Shown piece after piece: positions 51,257 through 61,326 of a stretch of 64,000 nt of DNA. Source of the stretch: Opitutaceae bacterium (lineage in GTDB: Bacteria > Verrucomicrobiota > Verrucomicrobiia > Opitutales > Opitutaceae); assembly GCA_019455245.1 (NCBI GenBank), contig JACFMR010000001.1, positions 124,001 to 188,000 on the forward strand, read 5' to 3'. The position numbers were made by a program, and so were the translations under genes. Under the pieces are notes generated by a model, which ran no database searches, was not told the origin of the DNA, and saw only the letters and a list, made by a program, of their open reading frames with translations. Each line of letters opens with the position of its first letter. Within the stretch, counting starts at the first letter, position 1.

Positions 51257-52837
51257 TCAGCGGTCAACGGCCACGTCGTGGTAGAAACGGGTCCACAACG
51301 CATCCTCGCGCCAGCCGTAGATCCAGGGCTGCACCAGGATGTTCTTGGTGTTGAAATAGAGCGGAGCCACCGGACATTCCGCGGTCAGGCGGGCCTCCGC
51401 AGCCGCGAGACGCCGCAGACGCACGTCGTTGGCGGTGCTCTCGCGGGCACGGCTCAGCAAACGGTCGTAGGTCGGATCGATCCACTGCGGGTAGTTGCCC
51501 GGTGCCGCGGCGAGAAAAGATTCCAACAGGTCGGCCGGATCGGCGATGTCGGGAATGGCGGTGACAAAACCGATGTCGTAGGCGCCCTGCTGCAGTGCGG
51601 CGAGATGCACCTTGGCGTCGTGCACGGCGATGCGGACGCGGATGCCGAGCTTCTCCCGCCACATTGCCTGCACCGCTTCAAGCACCGGGGTGTTGGACCA
51701 GCCGGTCAGTTCCAGCACGGGAAAATCCCGGCCGTCCGGGTAGCCGGCCTCGGCGAGGAGTTGCCGGGCTTCGGCGGGGTTTTCGCGCAGACGCTCGTTC
51801 GACGAAAAATCGCCGAGCCCGTCGGGCACGAACTGAAAGGCCGGCACCTGGCCGCCGCCGAGAACATTGGCGACCAGCGATTCGCGGTCCAAGGCCAGCG
51901 TGAGGGCCCGGCGCACCCGCACATCGTCAAGCGGCGGGTGTTGCGTGTTGAAGCTGAGGAAGCGGGTTTCATGCAGCGGAATCTGGCGCAGCGGCGTGGG
52001 ATCGAGCGCGGCGTAAGCTTCGATTTTCGTGGGCGGGACCGCCATGGTGACATCGACCTGGCCGGCACGAAAGGCGCGCTCCTCGGCGTCGCCGTTGTCA
52101 AAGGCGAGGAAGCGGATGGCGTCGAGCAGCACATGGTCCGCTTGCCAATGATCCGTACGCTTCACCACCAGAATATGCTGGTGGGGCACCCACTGGCTCA
52201 GCCGGAAGGGGCCGTTGCCCACGAAGTTTTCCGGCAACGTCCACCGGCGCCCGTGCTGTTGCACCACGCGCGGATTGACCGGAATCCACGGGCCGCTGGC
52301 AACATGGGCGAGAAACTGCGGGGCCGGGAGCGCGAGCGTGATTTGCAGGGTGTGCGCATCCGGCGAGTGGAAGCCCACGGTTGAAAAGTCCATCGTGCGG
52401 CCGAGATAATAATCTTCCGCGCCTTGCACGAGGAAGAAGAGCCGGGCCTTGGGCGCGGCGGTCTGCGGATTCAACACGCGTTCGTAGGAGGCGATGAAAT
52501 CGGCCGCGGTGACCGGCTCGCCGTTGGACCAGAGCGCGCCGGGGCGCAGATGAAAGGTGTAGCGAAGGCCGTCGGCGGAAATTTCCCAATGCGTGGCGGC
52601 GGCCGGGCGGGGCGACCCACCATCCGGATCCGGCGTCACAAGACCCTCGCTCAAGGCGCGGATGATGAAAAACTCGTCGGGCAGATCGGCGGTGGCGGGA
52701 TCGAGGTCGCCGGGTTCGTTGCGTTGGCTGATCCGGAGGATGGAGGCATCGGCGGGGAGTTCGGACCGGGTGCAGCCCGCGCCGGCCAGGATCAGCGCGG
52801 AGAGGAGCAGCCCGAGGTTACGGTTCCAGCCAGACAT
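51257..52837 (-). CDS. Oligopeptide-binding lipoprotein, paralogue 2
   Basis: 526 aa. Lipobox LAGAGC with Cys at 22. SBP family 5 pattern: LRISQRNEPGDLDPATADLPDEF, GLRYTFHLRPGALWSNGEPVTAADFIASYERVL, VRRALTLALDRESLVANV. Ligand-site regions differ from paralogue 1, for example ending in an AEARLTAECPVAPLYFNTKNI segment where paralogue 1 has the PVIPIYYYTRVY form. The ATG at 52837 lies inside the preceding gene (20-bp overlap), so the paralogues are translationally coupled; the open frame beyond it is antisense to that gene. Confidence 0.92.
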   Translation of the reverse strand: MSGWNRNLGLLLSALILAGAGCTRSELPADASILRISQRNEPGDLDPATADLPDEFFIIRALSEGLVTPDPDGGSPRPAAATHWEISADGLRYTFHLRPGALWSNGEPVTAADFIASYERVLNPQTAAPKARLFFLVQGAEDYYLGRTMDFSTVGFHSPDAHTLQITLALPAPQFLAHVASGPWIPVNPRVVQQHGRRWTLPENFVGNGPFRLSQWVPHQHILVVKRTDHWQADHVLLDAIRFLAFDNGDAEERAFRAGQVDVTMAVPPTKIEAYAALDPTPLRQIPLHETRFLSFNTQHPPLDDVRVRRALTLALDRESLVANVLGGGQVPAFQFVPDGLGDFSSNERLRENPAEARQLLAEAGYPDGRDFPVLELTGWSNTPVLEAVQAMWREKLGIRVRIAVHDAKVHLAALQQGAYDIGFVTAIPDIADPADLLESFLAAAPGNYPQWIDPTYDRLLSRARESTANDVRLRRLAAAEARLTAECPVAPLYFNTKNILVQPWIYGWREDALWTRFYHDVAVDR

Positions 52838-54425
52838 GCTTGTAAGGATGATGGTCGAGCAGATTGGGATACCAGCCGCGGACGGCCGGGTGGACCAGCC
52901 GCACCGTGGTGTAGTAATATACAGGCAGAATGGGCGCGGCCTCAAGCAGGATGCGTTCGGCGCGTTGCAACAGTGCGTAACGTTGTGCCCGGTCGGGGGT
53001 TCTCGCGGCGGAGTAGAGCAGGGCATCGTAGTCGGCGCTGCTCCAGCCGGTGTGGTTGTTGCCGGAGGTGCTGGCGAAGACATCCAGGAACGTGGTCGGG
53101 TCGAGGTAATCGCCGACCCAGTCGGAACGCATGATCTCGTAATCCAGCGTGCGGCGGGCAGCCAGCAACGAGCGTTGCTCCATGTTGACGAGGTTGACCT
53201 GCACCCCGAGTTCGTGGCGCCACATTTCCTGCACGGCCTCGCCGATCACGCGGTGGTTGCCGGAGCTGTTGACCAGCAGGTCGAAGACCGGCAGGCCACG
53301 ACCTTCCGGGTAGCCGGCTGCGGCCAGCAGGGCGCGGGCGGCTTCCGGATCGGACCGCACGACCTCGGGCGGCATGTAACCGGCGGTGCCGGGCGGCGTG
53401 AAACTGTGCGCGGGCTGCTGGCCGCCGCGGGTGATCCGCTGCACGATGGCCGCGCGGTCGATGGCGAGGTTGAGGGCCTGGCGAACCTGCCGGTCGTTGA
53501 GCACCGGACGCGTGACATTGATCCGGAAAAAATAGGTGTCGAGGAACGGACTGATCTGCAGCACTTCGGGCCGGTCGCGGCGGTAGGTGTCAACCTTGCT
53601 GACGGGCAGGGCCTCGGTGATGTGCAACTGGCCGGCGCGGAAGGCGCGTTCTTCGCCATCGACATCTGGCGACGGGTGAAAGTGGATGGCGTTGAGCCGC
53701 ACCGCGGCGGCGTCCCAGTAGGCGGGCGATTTTTCCACGATGATGACGCGGTCGGGCCGCCAGGCCCTGAGCACGAACGGACCGTTGGAAACAAGGTTGC
53801 CGGGACGCGTCCAGGGATTGCCACGGCGCGTGGGCGAACCGGTCTTGGCCAGCGCGGGCAGATAAACCGGATACCAGACCGGGTGGGACAGCAGCGAAAG
53901 AAAATGTGGCGCGGGATGCTCCAGCGTGATGACCAGGGTCTGCGGATCGGGGGCGGAAAATCCCACCTGCGCAAAGTCATCGATCCGGCCGCGATGGTAG
54001 GCCTCGGCGTTTTCGACCACATAGAGCATCGAGGCGTAATCGGCCGCGAGCTCGGCGGTCAGCACGCGGCGGTAGGAGGCGATGAAGTCCTGCGCGGTGA
54101 CCGGTTCGCCATTCGACCAACGTGCGTCGGCGCGCAGGTGGAACGTGTGACGCAGGCCGTCGGCCGAGACGTCCCAGCGCGCGGCCACGCCCGGCACGGG
54201 GCTCAGATCGCGCGGATCCTCGGCGACCAATCCCTCGAAGAGCGCGGACACGACGTTGAGTTCGGGCAGGCCGGTGACGACGTGCGGGTCGAGATCGGCG
54301 ACCTCGGCGCCGAGGCCGCGGTGCAGCACCTGCTCGCGGTTGCCCTGGTCCACGGGGGGCTCACGCGACCAGCAACCGGCGAGGGACAGAACGAGACCAA
54401 GGCAAAGGATCAGGCGCATCGACAT
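52818..54425 (-). CDS. Oligopeptide-binding lipoprotein, paralogue 3
   Basis: 535 aa. Lipobox LSLAGC with Cys at 18. LHRGLGAEVADLDPHVVTGLPELNVV, GLRHTFHLRADARWSNGEPVTAQDFIASYRRVL and VRQALNLAIDRAAIVQRI define SBP family 5. It ends with PILPVYYYTTVRLVHPAVRGWYPN, as paralogue 1 does, so 1 and 3 look closer to each other than to 2. It is the first gene of the transporter run; the ispF stop lies 15 nt upstream, so transcription could read through from ispDF. Confidence 0.92.
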   Translation of the reverse strand: MSMRLILCLGLVLSLAGCWSREPPVDQGNREQVLHRGLGAEVADLDPHVVTGLPELNVVSALFEGLVAEDPRDLSPVPGVAARWDVSADGLRHTFHLRADARWSNGEPVTAQDFIASYRRVLTAELAADYASMLYVVENAEAYHRGRIDDFAQVGFSAPDPQTLVITLEHPAPHFLSLLSHPVWYPVYLPALAKTGSPTRRGNPWTRPGNLVSNGPFVLRAWRPDRVIIVEKSPAYWDAAAVRLNAIHFHPSPDVDGEERAFRAGQLHITEALPVSKVDTYRRDRPEVLQISPFLDTYFFRINVTRPVLNDRQVRQALNLAIDRAAIVQRITRGGQQPAHSFTPPGTAGYMPPEVVRSDPEAARALLAAAGYPEGRGLPVFDLLVNSSGNHRVIGEAVQEMWRHELGVQVNLVNMEQRSLLAARRTLDYEIMRSDWVGDYLDPTTFLDVFASTSGNNHTGWSSADYDALLYSAARTPDRAQRYALLQRAERILLEAAPILPVYYYTTVRLVHPAVRGWYPNLLDHHPYKHVWLEP

Positions 54426-54440
54426 GAAAGGGAGCCGCCA

Positions 54441-54923
54441 TCAGCGCCGCTCAAGCAGCGCGACGGCGTGCGCGGCGAGGGCCAGGCCGCGCCCGATGTC
54501 CCCCACCTGCTCGTTGGTGGTGGCCTTGAGCCCGAGTTGCGCGGGATCGATGCCCGCCGAGGCGGCGAGACGGGCTTTCATCGCGTCGATGCGGCCCTGC
54601 AACTTCGGTTTTTCGGCAATGACGGAGGCGTCGATGTTCACGATCCGCCAGCCGCGCTGCGCGAGTTCGTCCACCACCCGCCGGAGCAGAACCTGTGAAT
54701 CGATGTTTTTGTAGGCCGGGTCGGTGTTGGGGAAAAAGTGCCCGATGTCGGCCAGACCGGCGGCGCCGAGCAGGGCGTCGCAGATGGCGTGGGTCAGGGC
54801 ATCGGCATCAGAATGGCCGTCGAGACCGTAATCAGTGTCGAAGCGCACGCCGCCCAGAATCATCGGGCGGCCGGGCGCGAAGCGGTGGATGTCGTAACCG
54901 TGACCGATGCGCAGGGAACTCAT
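54441..54923 (-). CDS. ispF: 2-C-methyl-D-erythritol 2,4-cyclodiphosphate synthase
   Basis: 160 aa. Metal ligands D11 and H13 (IGHGYDIHRF) and H45 (DADALTHAICDALLGA), plus the substrate loop DIGHFFPNTDPAYKNIDS and the C-terminal KATTNEQVGDIGRG. It cyclises CDP-ME 2-phosphate to MEcPP, the fifth step of the non-mevalonate isoprenoid pathway. The start overlaps the ispD stop by four bases (54920-54923). Confidence 0.97.
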   Translation of the reverse strand: MSSLRIGHGYDIHRFAPGRPMILGGVRFDTDYGLDGHSDADALTHAICDALLGAAGLADIGHFFPNTDPAYKNIDSQVLLRRVVDELAQRGWRIVNIDASVIAEKPKLQGRIDAMKARLAASAGIDPAQLGLKATTNEQVGDIGRGLALAAHAVALLERR

Positions 54924-55603
54924 GAGACCTCGTCGTGGTTGAGCAGATACTCCAGCCAGGCGAGATCGGCCGGCGTGGTGAGCTTGGGATTGGGGCGGGA
55001 GTTTTCGAGCAGGGCGATCGGGTGGCCGAGCCGCTCGACCGCGGCGGCATCGTCGGTGATCTTGAGCTGCTTGTCGGCCACGCGCTGGTAGGCGCGGACA
55101 ATCAGGTCGCGGGCGAACACCTGCGGGGTTTCCATGGCCCAGAGCCGGGAACGGTCGAGCGTGCGCAGGTGGCCGTCGCCGTGATGTTGCTTGATGGTGT
55201 CGGTCACGCGGTGGGCGAGCACGACGGCGTTTTCGCGCCGGACGATCTTGTGCAGGGCGACGAGTTGCTCGGGCCGGATCAGCGGACGGGCGCAGTCGTG
55301 GATGAAGACGTGGGCGATGTCCTCGGGCAGGGCGGCGAGCGCGTTCATCACGGAGTCCTGCCGCTCGCGGCCGCCGCGCACGAGGATGGACGGGGTCGGG
55401 GCGTGGGCGGACAGGGCGGTCATCTGCCGTTGGTCGCGGTAAACCACGACGTACAAGTCGGCGATGCCGCTGGCGGCAAAGGCGGCGGCGGAATAGGAGA
55501 AGACGGTGCGGCCGGCGAGCGGGGCGAGCACCTTGTCGTCAACCGCACCGGCCATGCGTCGGCCGCTGCCGGCGGCAAGCAGAATGGCGGCGGTGCGGCT
55601 CAT
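54920..55603 (-). CDS. ispD: 2-C-methyl-D-erythritol 4-phosphate cytidylyltransferase
   Basis: 227 aa. The nucleotide loop AAILLAAGSGRRMAG, VRGGRERQDSVMNAL, VFIHDCARPLI and VTDTIKQ are the IspD hallmarks. It couples MEP to CTP, the third step of the MEP pathway. The gene precedes ispF with a 4-bp overlap; ispE, the step between them, is nearby on the opposite strand at 56447. Confidence 0.97.
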   Translation of the reverse strand: MSRTAAILLAAGSGRRMAGAVDDKVLAPLAGRTVFSYSAAAFAASGIADLYVVVYRDQRQMTALSAHAPTPSILVRGGRERQDSVMNALAALPEDIAHVFIHDCARPLIRPEQLVALHKIVRRENAVVLAHRVTDTIKQHHGDGHLRTLDRSRLWAMETPQVFARDLIVRAYQRVADKQLKITDDAAAVERLGHPIALLENSRPNPKLTTPADLAWLEYLLNHDEVS

Positions 55604-55655
55604 GGGCGGGGGGCGCGGGTGGGAGAACCCGCGGTGATGGTTTGGGGGCGGGGTT

Positions 55656-56351
55656 TCATGATGGGGAAATTTCGCCGAGGATTGACCGGGCGGCGGCGGC
55701 GGGATCGGGAGCCTTGAAGATGGGGCGGCCGACCACGAGGTAATTGGCGCCGGCCCGGGCGGCCTCGGCCGGGGTCATGATGCGGGTTTGATCATCGGCC
55801 TGGCTGCCGCGCGGCCGGATGCCCGGGGTGACCAACGTGATGTCCGCCGGCAGGGCATGGCGCAACGGTGCGATTTCCAACGGCGAACAGACGAGCCCGC
55901 GCAACCCGGATGCCGCGGCGAGTTGGCCCAGCCGGAGCACCTGTTGCTCGGGCGCGTCGGGCACACCGGTTTCACACAGTCCGGCCGCACTGGTCGAGGT
56001 CAGCACGGTGACGCCCAGCAGCAACAGGTCGGGCGCGTTATCCTGTTGGGCCTTGACCGCCCATTGCATCATCTCGCGTCCGCCGGCGGTGTGCAGGGTG
56101 AGCATGCCGATGGGCAGGCGGGAAACGGATTCGACCGCCTTGGCCACCGTGTTGGGGATGTCGTGCAGCTTGAGGTCGAGAAAAACCCGGAAACCCAGGT
56201 CGGCGATTTCGCGAACGCAGTCCGGCCCGTTGGCGGTGAACAGCTCAAGACCGACCTTCACCCAGCGCACGGTGCCTTGCAACTGGCGGAGGACGGGAGT
56301 GACCGCGCCCGTGGATTGGGCGTCGAGGACGAGGATCAGATCGCAGGACAT
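55656..56351 (-). CDS. pyrF: Orotidine 5'-phosphate decarboxylase
   Basis: 231 aa, the bacterial group 1 type. LILVLDAQS, the catalytic DLKLHDIPNTV (Lys-Asp dyad), LTLHTAGGREMM and TPGIRPRG...GANYLVVGRPI (phosphate loop) are all present. It converts OMP to UMP in pyrimidine synthesis. The start is the ATG at 56351 (MSCDLILVLD). It is divergent from ispE across ~95 nt that contain an A-rich AAATCCAAAACC stretch. Confidence 0.96.
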   Translation of the reverse strand: MSCDLILVLDAQSTGAVTPVLRQLQGTVRWVKVGLELFTANGPDCVREIADLGFRVFLDLKLHDIPNTVAKAVESVSRLPIGMLTLHTAGGREMMQWAVKAQQDNAPDLLLLGVTVLTSTSAAGLCETGVPDAPEQQVLRLGQLAAASGLRGLVCSPLEIAPLRHALPADITLVTPGIRPRGSQADDQTRIMTPAEAARAGANYLVVGRPIFKAPDPAAAARSILGEISPS

Positions 56352-56446
56352 GTGACCGGAAGTTGTGCACGGGATTTGCGCCAAATCCAAAACCAAAAAT
56401 CGGACGGACTGGATTTGGCCGTGGCGATGTGCCTAACTGCGGGCCG

Positions 56447-57325
56447 TTGAAACCGGTCCGACTTTTTTCCCCCGCCAAAATCAACCTGCTGCTCGCCGTC
56501 ACGGGCCGCCGGCCGGACGGATTTCATGATCTGGTGTCGCTGGTGGCGCCGCTGGACTGGGGCGATTGGCTCGAAGCGGAGCCGGCGGACGACTTCAGTC
56601 TGGTTTGTGATGATCCGGAAGTGCCGGTGGACGGAAGGAATCTGGTGTTGCGCGCCGCCGCGGCGTTTCGGGGGGCGACGGGGTGGCGCGGAGGCGCGGT
56701 GTTTCGGTTGACGAAGCGCATCCCGATGGGGGCGGGACTCGGCGGCGGCAGCAGCAATGCGGTGGCGGCGCTGCGGGCGTTGAACGAACTGGCGGGGCGG
56801 CCGCTGGCCGACACCGGCCTGGCGGCGGTGGCCGCGAACCTCGGGGCGGATTGCACGCTGTTTTTGGCCGGCGCGCCGGTGGTGATGCGCGGCAAGGGCG
56901 ACTTGGTGGAGGTGCTGCCACCCACGGTCGCGGAACGCCTGCGGGGACGCCGGGTGCTTGTTTTCAAACCCGGTTTCGGCGTGGCGACGGCCTGGGCCTA
57001 CGGCCGGATGGCGGCACAACCGCGGCATTACGTGGCGGCCGACGCCGTGGAGGCGAGCTTGGCGCGTTGGCTGCATGATACCGAGGCCCCGCCCACGGAC
57101 ATCGTCGGCAACAACATGGAGGGGGTGGTATTCGAAAAATACCCGGCTTTGCCGGTGCTGCATGAACGCTTGCGGCAACGATTCGGAGTCATCCCCGGCA
57201 TGAGCGGCAGCGGCAGCGCCTCGTTTGTTTTTGTCGATGCTTTGCAGGACGAAAGCTCGATCAGCGCCTGCATTCGCGACGCCTGGGGCCCGGGATCGTT
57301 TGTGGTCGCGGCAAACTTGACATAA
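56447..57325 (+). CDS. ispE: 4-diphosphocytidyl-2-C-methyl-D-erythritol kinase
   Basis: About 292 aa from a TTG at 56447 (LKPVRLFSPAKINLLL); a GTG at 56429 is the other option. GHMP-kinase motifs: FSPAKINLLLAVTGRRPDGFHDL, the ATP loop RIPMGAGLGGGSSNAVAAL (about 97-115), and the C-terminal PGMSGSGSASF. It phosphorylates CDP-ME, between the IspD and IspF steps. No ribosome binding site is convincing, so the start is approximate. Confidence 0.93.
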   Translation: MKPVRLFSPAKINLLLAVTGRRPDGFHDLVSLVAPLDWGDWLEAEPADDFSLVCDDPEVPVDGRNLVLRAAAAFRGATGWRGGAVFRLTKRIPMGAGLGGGSSNAVAALRALNELAGRPLADTGLAAVAANLGADCTLFLAGAPVVMRGKGDLVEVLPPTVAERLRGRRVLVFKPGFGVATAWAYGRMAAQPRHYVAADAVEASLARWLHDTEAPPTDIVGNNMEGVVFEKYPALPVLHERLRQRFGVIPGMSGSGSASFVFVDALQDESSISACIRDAWGPGSFVVAANLT

Positions 57326-57368
57326 ATCACCATTGACCTGCCCGGGCGGGGACGGGTTATCGTCCGGC

Positions 57369-57395
57369 GCAGCCCGTGCGTTTTCCGCGGGCTGC
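57369..57395 (+). promoter_or_regulatory. Hairpin in the enzyme I leader
   Basis: GCAGCCCG (57369-57376) and CGGGCTGC (57388-57395) form a perfect 8-bp stem with an 11-nt loop, 10 nt upstream of the ATG at 57406. It could occlude the ribosome binding region; no clear purine-rich site is seen between it and the ATG. A weak TTGACC element lies at 57333. Confidence 0.4.
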
Positions 57396-57405
57396 TCAGA
57401 CCCAT

Positions 57406-59175
57406 ATGCCCCCGGACACGAGCGACAATCAAGAAGTCATCCTGCAAGGCATTCCTGCATCGCAGGGCATCGCCTACGGGCAGCTGTTCGTCTACATCCA
57501 AAGCGATGTCGAGATTCCGAGCTACAATGTGGATCCCGAGAAGCGGATCGACGAGGTGGCGCGGTTTGACCAGGCGCTGGTGAGCACCCGGCAGCAGATC
57601 GCGAAGATCCAGGCCGAGGTGGAGAAAAACATCGGGGCCGAGGAGGCGCGGATTTTCGACGCGCACCTGATGGTGCTGGAGGACCAGGCGCTGACCTCGG
57701 AGGTGATCCGCGAGTTTGAGAAGACCGGCAACAACATCGAGACGTGCTTCAACCGGGTCTCGCAGCGGTATGTGCAGGCGTTCACCGAGATCGACGATGA
57801 ATACCTGCGCGAGCGGGCGAGCGACATCCGCGACGTGGCGCAGCGCGTCCTGCAGAACCTGCTCGGGCAGGCGGAAAACAGCCTGAGCCGGCTGGCGGAC
57901 AAGCGCATTGTGGTGGCCAATGACATCTCGCCGTCCGATTCGGCCAGCATCGACCGCAGCGCGGCGTTGGCGGTGGTCACCGATTCCGGCAGCAAGACGA
58001 GTCATGCGGTGATCGTGGCGCGTTCCATGAAGGTGCCGGCCATCGTGGGCATGCGCGATCTCAGCGCCCGCGCGCGCAACGGTCAGTGGGCCATCGTCGA
58101 CGGTTACGAGGGCGTGGTGATCCTCAACCCGTCTGAGTCGACACTTTTCCGCTACGGCAAGATCCAGGCGCAGAAGAAAACCCTCGAAGGCCGGTTGCTG
58201 GAGGCCAACCGCGAGCCGGCGGTCACGCTGGACGGCGAACGGGTTACCCTGCTGGCGAACATCGAGAAGGTCGACGAGGTCGGCCTGGTCAACGATTACA
58301 ATGCCGACGGGGTGGGCCTGTTTCGCACCGAGTATCTCTATCTCAACAGCGCGCGCATGCCGTCGGAGAGCGAGCAGACCGTGGCCTATCGCAAGGTGGC
58401 GGAGTCGCTCGCCCCGAAGCCGGTGATCATCCGCTCGCTGGACCTGGGCGGGGACAAGCCGATGAGCGGCAGCCCGCACCTGTTTCCCAAGGAGGACAAT
58501 CCCTTCATGGGTTTCCGGGCGATCCGGTTTTGCCTGGAGCACACGGACATCTTCAAGGACCAGTTGCGGGCCATTCTGGCGGCCAGCGCGCATGGGAAAA
58601 TCCGGCTGATGTATCCGATGATCAGCGGGGCCGAGGAACTCGCGCGGGCGAACGCGATTCTGGCGGAATGCAAGGACGAGTTGCGCGCCCGGGGCACGCC
58701 GTTTGACGAGAAAATGGAGGTCGGGGCCATGATTGAAATCCCGAGCGCGGCGACCACCAGCGACATCCTCGCGACGCAGTGCGATTTTTTCAGCATCGGC
58801 ACCAACGACCTGATCCAATACCTGCTCGCGATCGACCGGGTGAACGACCGCATCGCCCACCTTTACGAGCCCACCCATCCGGCCGTGTTGCGCACGCTGC
58901 GTCATGTCGTCGAGCAGGCGCACCAGCAGAAGGTGCCGGTCAGCATTTGCGGGGAGATGGGCGGCGATCCGGTGCTGGTGCCGCTGCTGCTCGGGCTCGG
59001 GGTGGATTCGCTGAGCATGACCCCGCCGTTGATCCCGGCGGTGCGCTACCTGGTGCGGGCGATGAAGCTGGCGGATGCGCGCAAGCTGGCGGCCAAGGCG
59101 CTGAAACTCACCGATGCGAAGGAGATCTACGCGCTGTGCACCGAGTTTTACCGGGAGCGCGTGCGGGTCGAGTGA
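57406..59175 (+). CDS. ptsI: Phosphoenolpyruvate-protein phosphotransferase (PTS enzyme I)
   Basis: 589 aa, normal length. N-terminal HPr-binding helices; phospho-His H200 in GSKTSHAVIVARSMKVPAIVG; PEP-binding barrel with DGVGLFRTEYLYL, RSLDLGGDKPM, FMGFRAIRFCL and the catalytic C515 in PVSICGEMGGDP. It passes phosphate from PEP to HPr. No HPr or enzyme II gene is in the window, so a regulatory or N-acetylglucosamine-type system elsewhere must be the partner. The ATG at 57406 (MPPDTSDNQEVILQGIPAS) is chosen over an earlier in-frame start at 57376. Confidence 0.95.
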   Translation: MPPDTSDNQEVILQGIPASQGIAYGQLFVYIQSDVEIPSYNVDPEKRIDEVARFDQALVSTRQQIAKIQAEVEKNIGAEEARIFDAHLMVLEDQALTSEVIREFEKTGNNIETCFNRVSQRYVQAFTEIDDEYLRERASDIRDVAQRVLQNLLGQAENSLSRLADKRIVVANDISPSDSASIDRSAALAVVTDSGSKTSHAVIVARSMKVPAIVGMRDLSARARNGQWAIVDGYEGVVILNPSESTLFRYGKIQAQKKTLEGRLLEANREPAVTLDGERVTLLANIEKVDEVGLVNDYNADGVGLFRTEYLYLNSARMPSESEQTVAYRKVAESLAPKPVIIRSLDLGGDKPMSGSPHLFPKEDNPFMGFRAIRFCLEHTDIFKDQLRAILAASAHGKIRLMYPMISGAEELARANAILAECKDELRARGTPFDEKMEVGAMIEIPSAATTSDILATQCDFFSIGTNDLIQYLLAIDRVNDRIAHLYEPTHPAVLRTLRHVVEQAHQQKVPVSICGEMGGDPVLVPLLLGLGVDSLSMTPPLIPAVRYLVRAMKLADARKLAAKALKLTDAKEIYALCTEFYRERVRVE

Positions 59176-59232
59176 GCGCCGCCCGCCTTTGCGGTTGGCA
59201 AGGCCCGGCGGCAGCGGTTACATTGACGGTCG

Positions 59233-61326
59233 GTGTCCCATACCCCTGACAACAACGACAATTTGCGCGCGGCCGAACAACGGTTGGAGCATGCTTGGAC
59301 CAACCGTGAACTGGAGCCGTCGGCCTTGCGCGGCGTGGCGGAAACCGTGTTGGCGGAATTTGCGCAGACGTCCGGCGCCGAACGGCTGCTGGCCCGGGCT
59401 CGACTGGCCCGCGCCCATGCCCTCACCAATGCCGGCGATTTTGCGGAGGCCGGTGCCCTGGCTGATCTTGCCGCCGAGGAATTTCGGCGGTTGGGCGACA
59501 GCGAGCATGCGGCTTGGGCGGATTTGTCCCGCGCCGTCTGTGCCTATTACCGTTCCGATTATGAAACCGCGCGGCGGTTGACCGAAGGGGCCCGGGATGC
59601 CTTTGCCGCGCTGGCCAACGACCGGGGACAGGCATCGGCCCACAGTGCCCTGGCCAACATCGCGCGGGTGAGCGGACAGACGGGCCCGGCACTGGTCCAT
59701 GCCCGTCATGCGCTCGACCTGTTTCGCGCCTGCGAACACCGGCCGGGCCTGGCGATGACGCTGAACAACCTGGGTGCGATTGCCCACGATTTGGGGGATT
59801 TCAAGCAGGCGGTGTCCTACTTTGAAGAGGCGCTGAAAATCGCCCGGGCGATGGGCTATCGCCGGGTGGAGGGGTTTGCGCTGAACAACATCGGCTCGTC
59901 CTGTGAGGCGGGCGGCGACATCGCAACGGCGTTGGCCTGGCACCGCGAAAGTTTTGCGCTCAAGGAGAAAACCGGCGACCGTCGCGGCCAGGCCATTTCG
60001 CTCAACAACATCGGCATCGCCCTGAAGAAACTGGGCCGTCACGCGGAGGCGCTGGAGCAGCAGCAACGCGGGCTGGAGCTTTTCCGCGCGATGGAGGACG
60101 ACTGGGGCCAGTCCTATTGCCAGCTGGAACTGGGTGACCTGGCGGCGAAGCGCGGCGAAAGGAACCGGGCCCGCGAGCATTTTGAACAGAGTCTGACTTT
60201 GCGGCGGAAGATCGGCGACCGTCGCCTCGAAGGTGAGGCGCTGCTGGCCCTGGCCGGTTTGTTGCTGCCGGCGGCGGCAGACTCCGCGGACCTGGTGCAG
60301 GCGCGGAACTGCGCCGCCGGCGCCCTGGCGATTGCCGAGGAAATGGACGTGTTGCCCCTGCGTTATGAAGCGCGTCGCCAATTGCAGCAGATCGAGCGGG
60401 CGGCGGGCCGGTTGGAGCAGGCGCTGGGGCATTGCGAAGAGGCGATGACCTTGGAAAAGCAGATCGCCCGGCGCGAGGCCGACGAGCGGCTCAACAGCCT
60501 GCGCGTGCTGCACGAGGTGGAGACCGCCCGTTTGGAACTGGAGCAGGAGCGTACGCGGGCCAAGGAACTCGAGGCGGCGCTGCACGAGGCGGAGCGGCAA
60601 CGCCAACGGGCGGCCGCCGCGGATGAAGCCAAAAGTGAGACCCTCCGCATCGTCGCCCATGATCTGCGCAATCCGGTCGCGGCCATCCGCGCCGTGGCGG
60701 ATTTGCTGGTGGACCGCGTCCAACGGGATACCGAAGGCAGCGAGTATTGCGACATGATCGCGACCTCGGCGGACGAAGTGCTGGAGATGGTCGGCAACCT
60801 CATGGAAGAGGCGGCGTTGGCGGATGGCGACCTGCCGCGGGAGCGCCGGCCCGTGGATGTGTCGCGGATCCTGCAGGCGCAGGTGCGCGCACATGCGGCC
60901 CAGGCGCGGTTGAAGCGGTTGCGTTTCGAGACCAACGTGCCGGACGTCCTGGTCCTCACCGCGAATGAAAAGTGGCTCAACACGATCTTCACCAATCTCA
61001 TTTCCAACGCGCTGAAGTTCAGCCCCAGGAACGCCACCGTGATCGTGGACGCAGAACGGGAAAAGAACCCCGACGGTGCCGAAGCCATCCATGTGACGAT
61101 AACCGATCAGGGCCCGGGACTGAACGCCGCCGACATGGAGCGTTTGTTTGGCAAATACGCCCGCCTCTCGGCCCAGCCCACCGGCGGGGAACCTTCAAGC
61201 GGACTCGGGCTCTTCCTGGTGCGCAAGCTGGTCGAGCTGCAGCATGGACGCGTCTGGGCGGAGAGCACCGGGACCGGACGCGGCAGCCGGTTTCACGTCG
61301 TGCTGCCCTTGGACGGTACGGGCTGA
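59233..61326 (+). CDS. Soluble TPR-containing sensor histidine kinase
   Basis: 697 aa from a GTG at 59233. About seven or eight TPR-type helical pairs fill residues 40-410 ([47 protein letters not shown]). A coiled-coil region follows (about 415-465, [25 protein letters not shown]). The H-box is H476 in [17 protein letters not shown], and the HATPase domain is complete ([34 protein letters not shown]). No membrane helix. The TPRs would bind a protein partner or signal. No response regulator is adjacent. Its 3' end overlaps the DoxX gene by 34 bp on the opposite strand. Confidence 0.9.
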   Translation: MSHTPDNNDNLRAAEQRLEHAWTNRELEPSALRGVAETVLAEFAQTSGAERLLARARLARAHALTNAGDFAEAGALADLAAEEFRRLGDSEHAAWADLSRAVCAYYRSDYETARRLTEGARDAFAALANDRGQASAHSALANIARVSGQTGPALVHARHALDLFRACEHRPGLAMTLNNLGAIAHDLGDFKQAVSYFEEALKIARAMGYRRVEGFALNNIGSSCEAGGDIATALAWHRESFALKEKTGDRRGQAISLNNIGIALKKLGRHAEALEQQQRGLELFRAMEDDWGQSYCQLELGDLAAKRGERNRAREHFEQSLTLRRKIGDRRLEGEALLALAGLLLPAAADSADLVQARNCAAGALAIAEEMDVLPLRYEARRQLQQIERAAGRLEQALGHCEEAMTLEKQIARREADERLNSLRVLHEVETARLELEQERTRAKELEAALHEAERQRQRAAAADEAKSETLRIVAHDLRNPVAAIRAVADLLVDRVQRDTEGSEYCDMIATSADEVLEMVGNLMEEAALADGDLPRERRPVDVSRILQAQVRAHAAQARLKRLRFETNVPDVLVLTANEKWLNTIFTNLISNALKFSPRNATVIVDAEREKNPDGAEAIHVTITDQGPGLNAADMERLFGKYARLSAQPTGGEPSSGLGLFLVRKLVELQHGRVWAESTGTGRGSRFHVVLPLDGTG

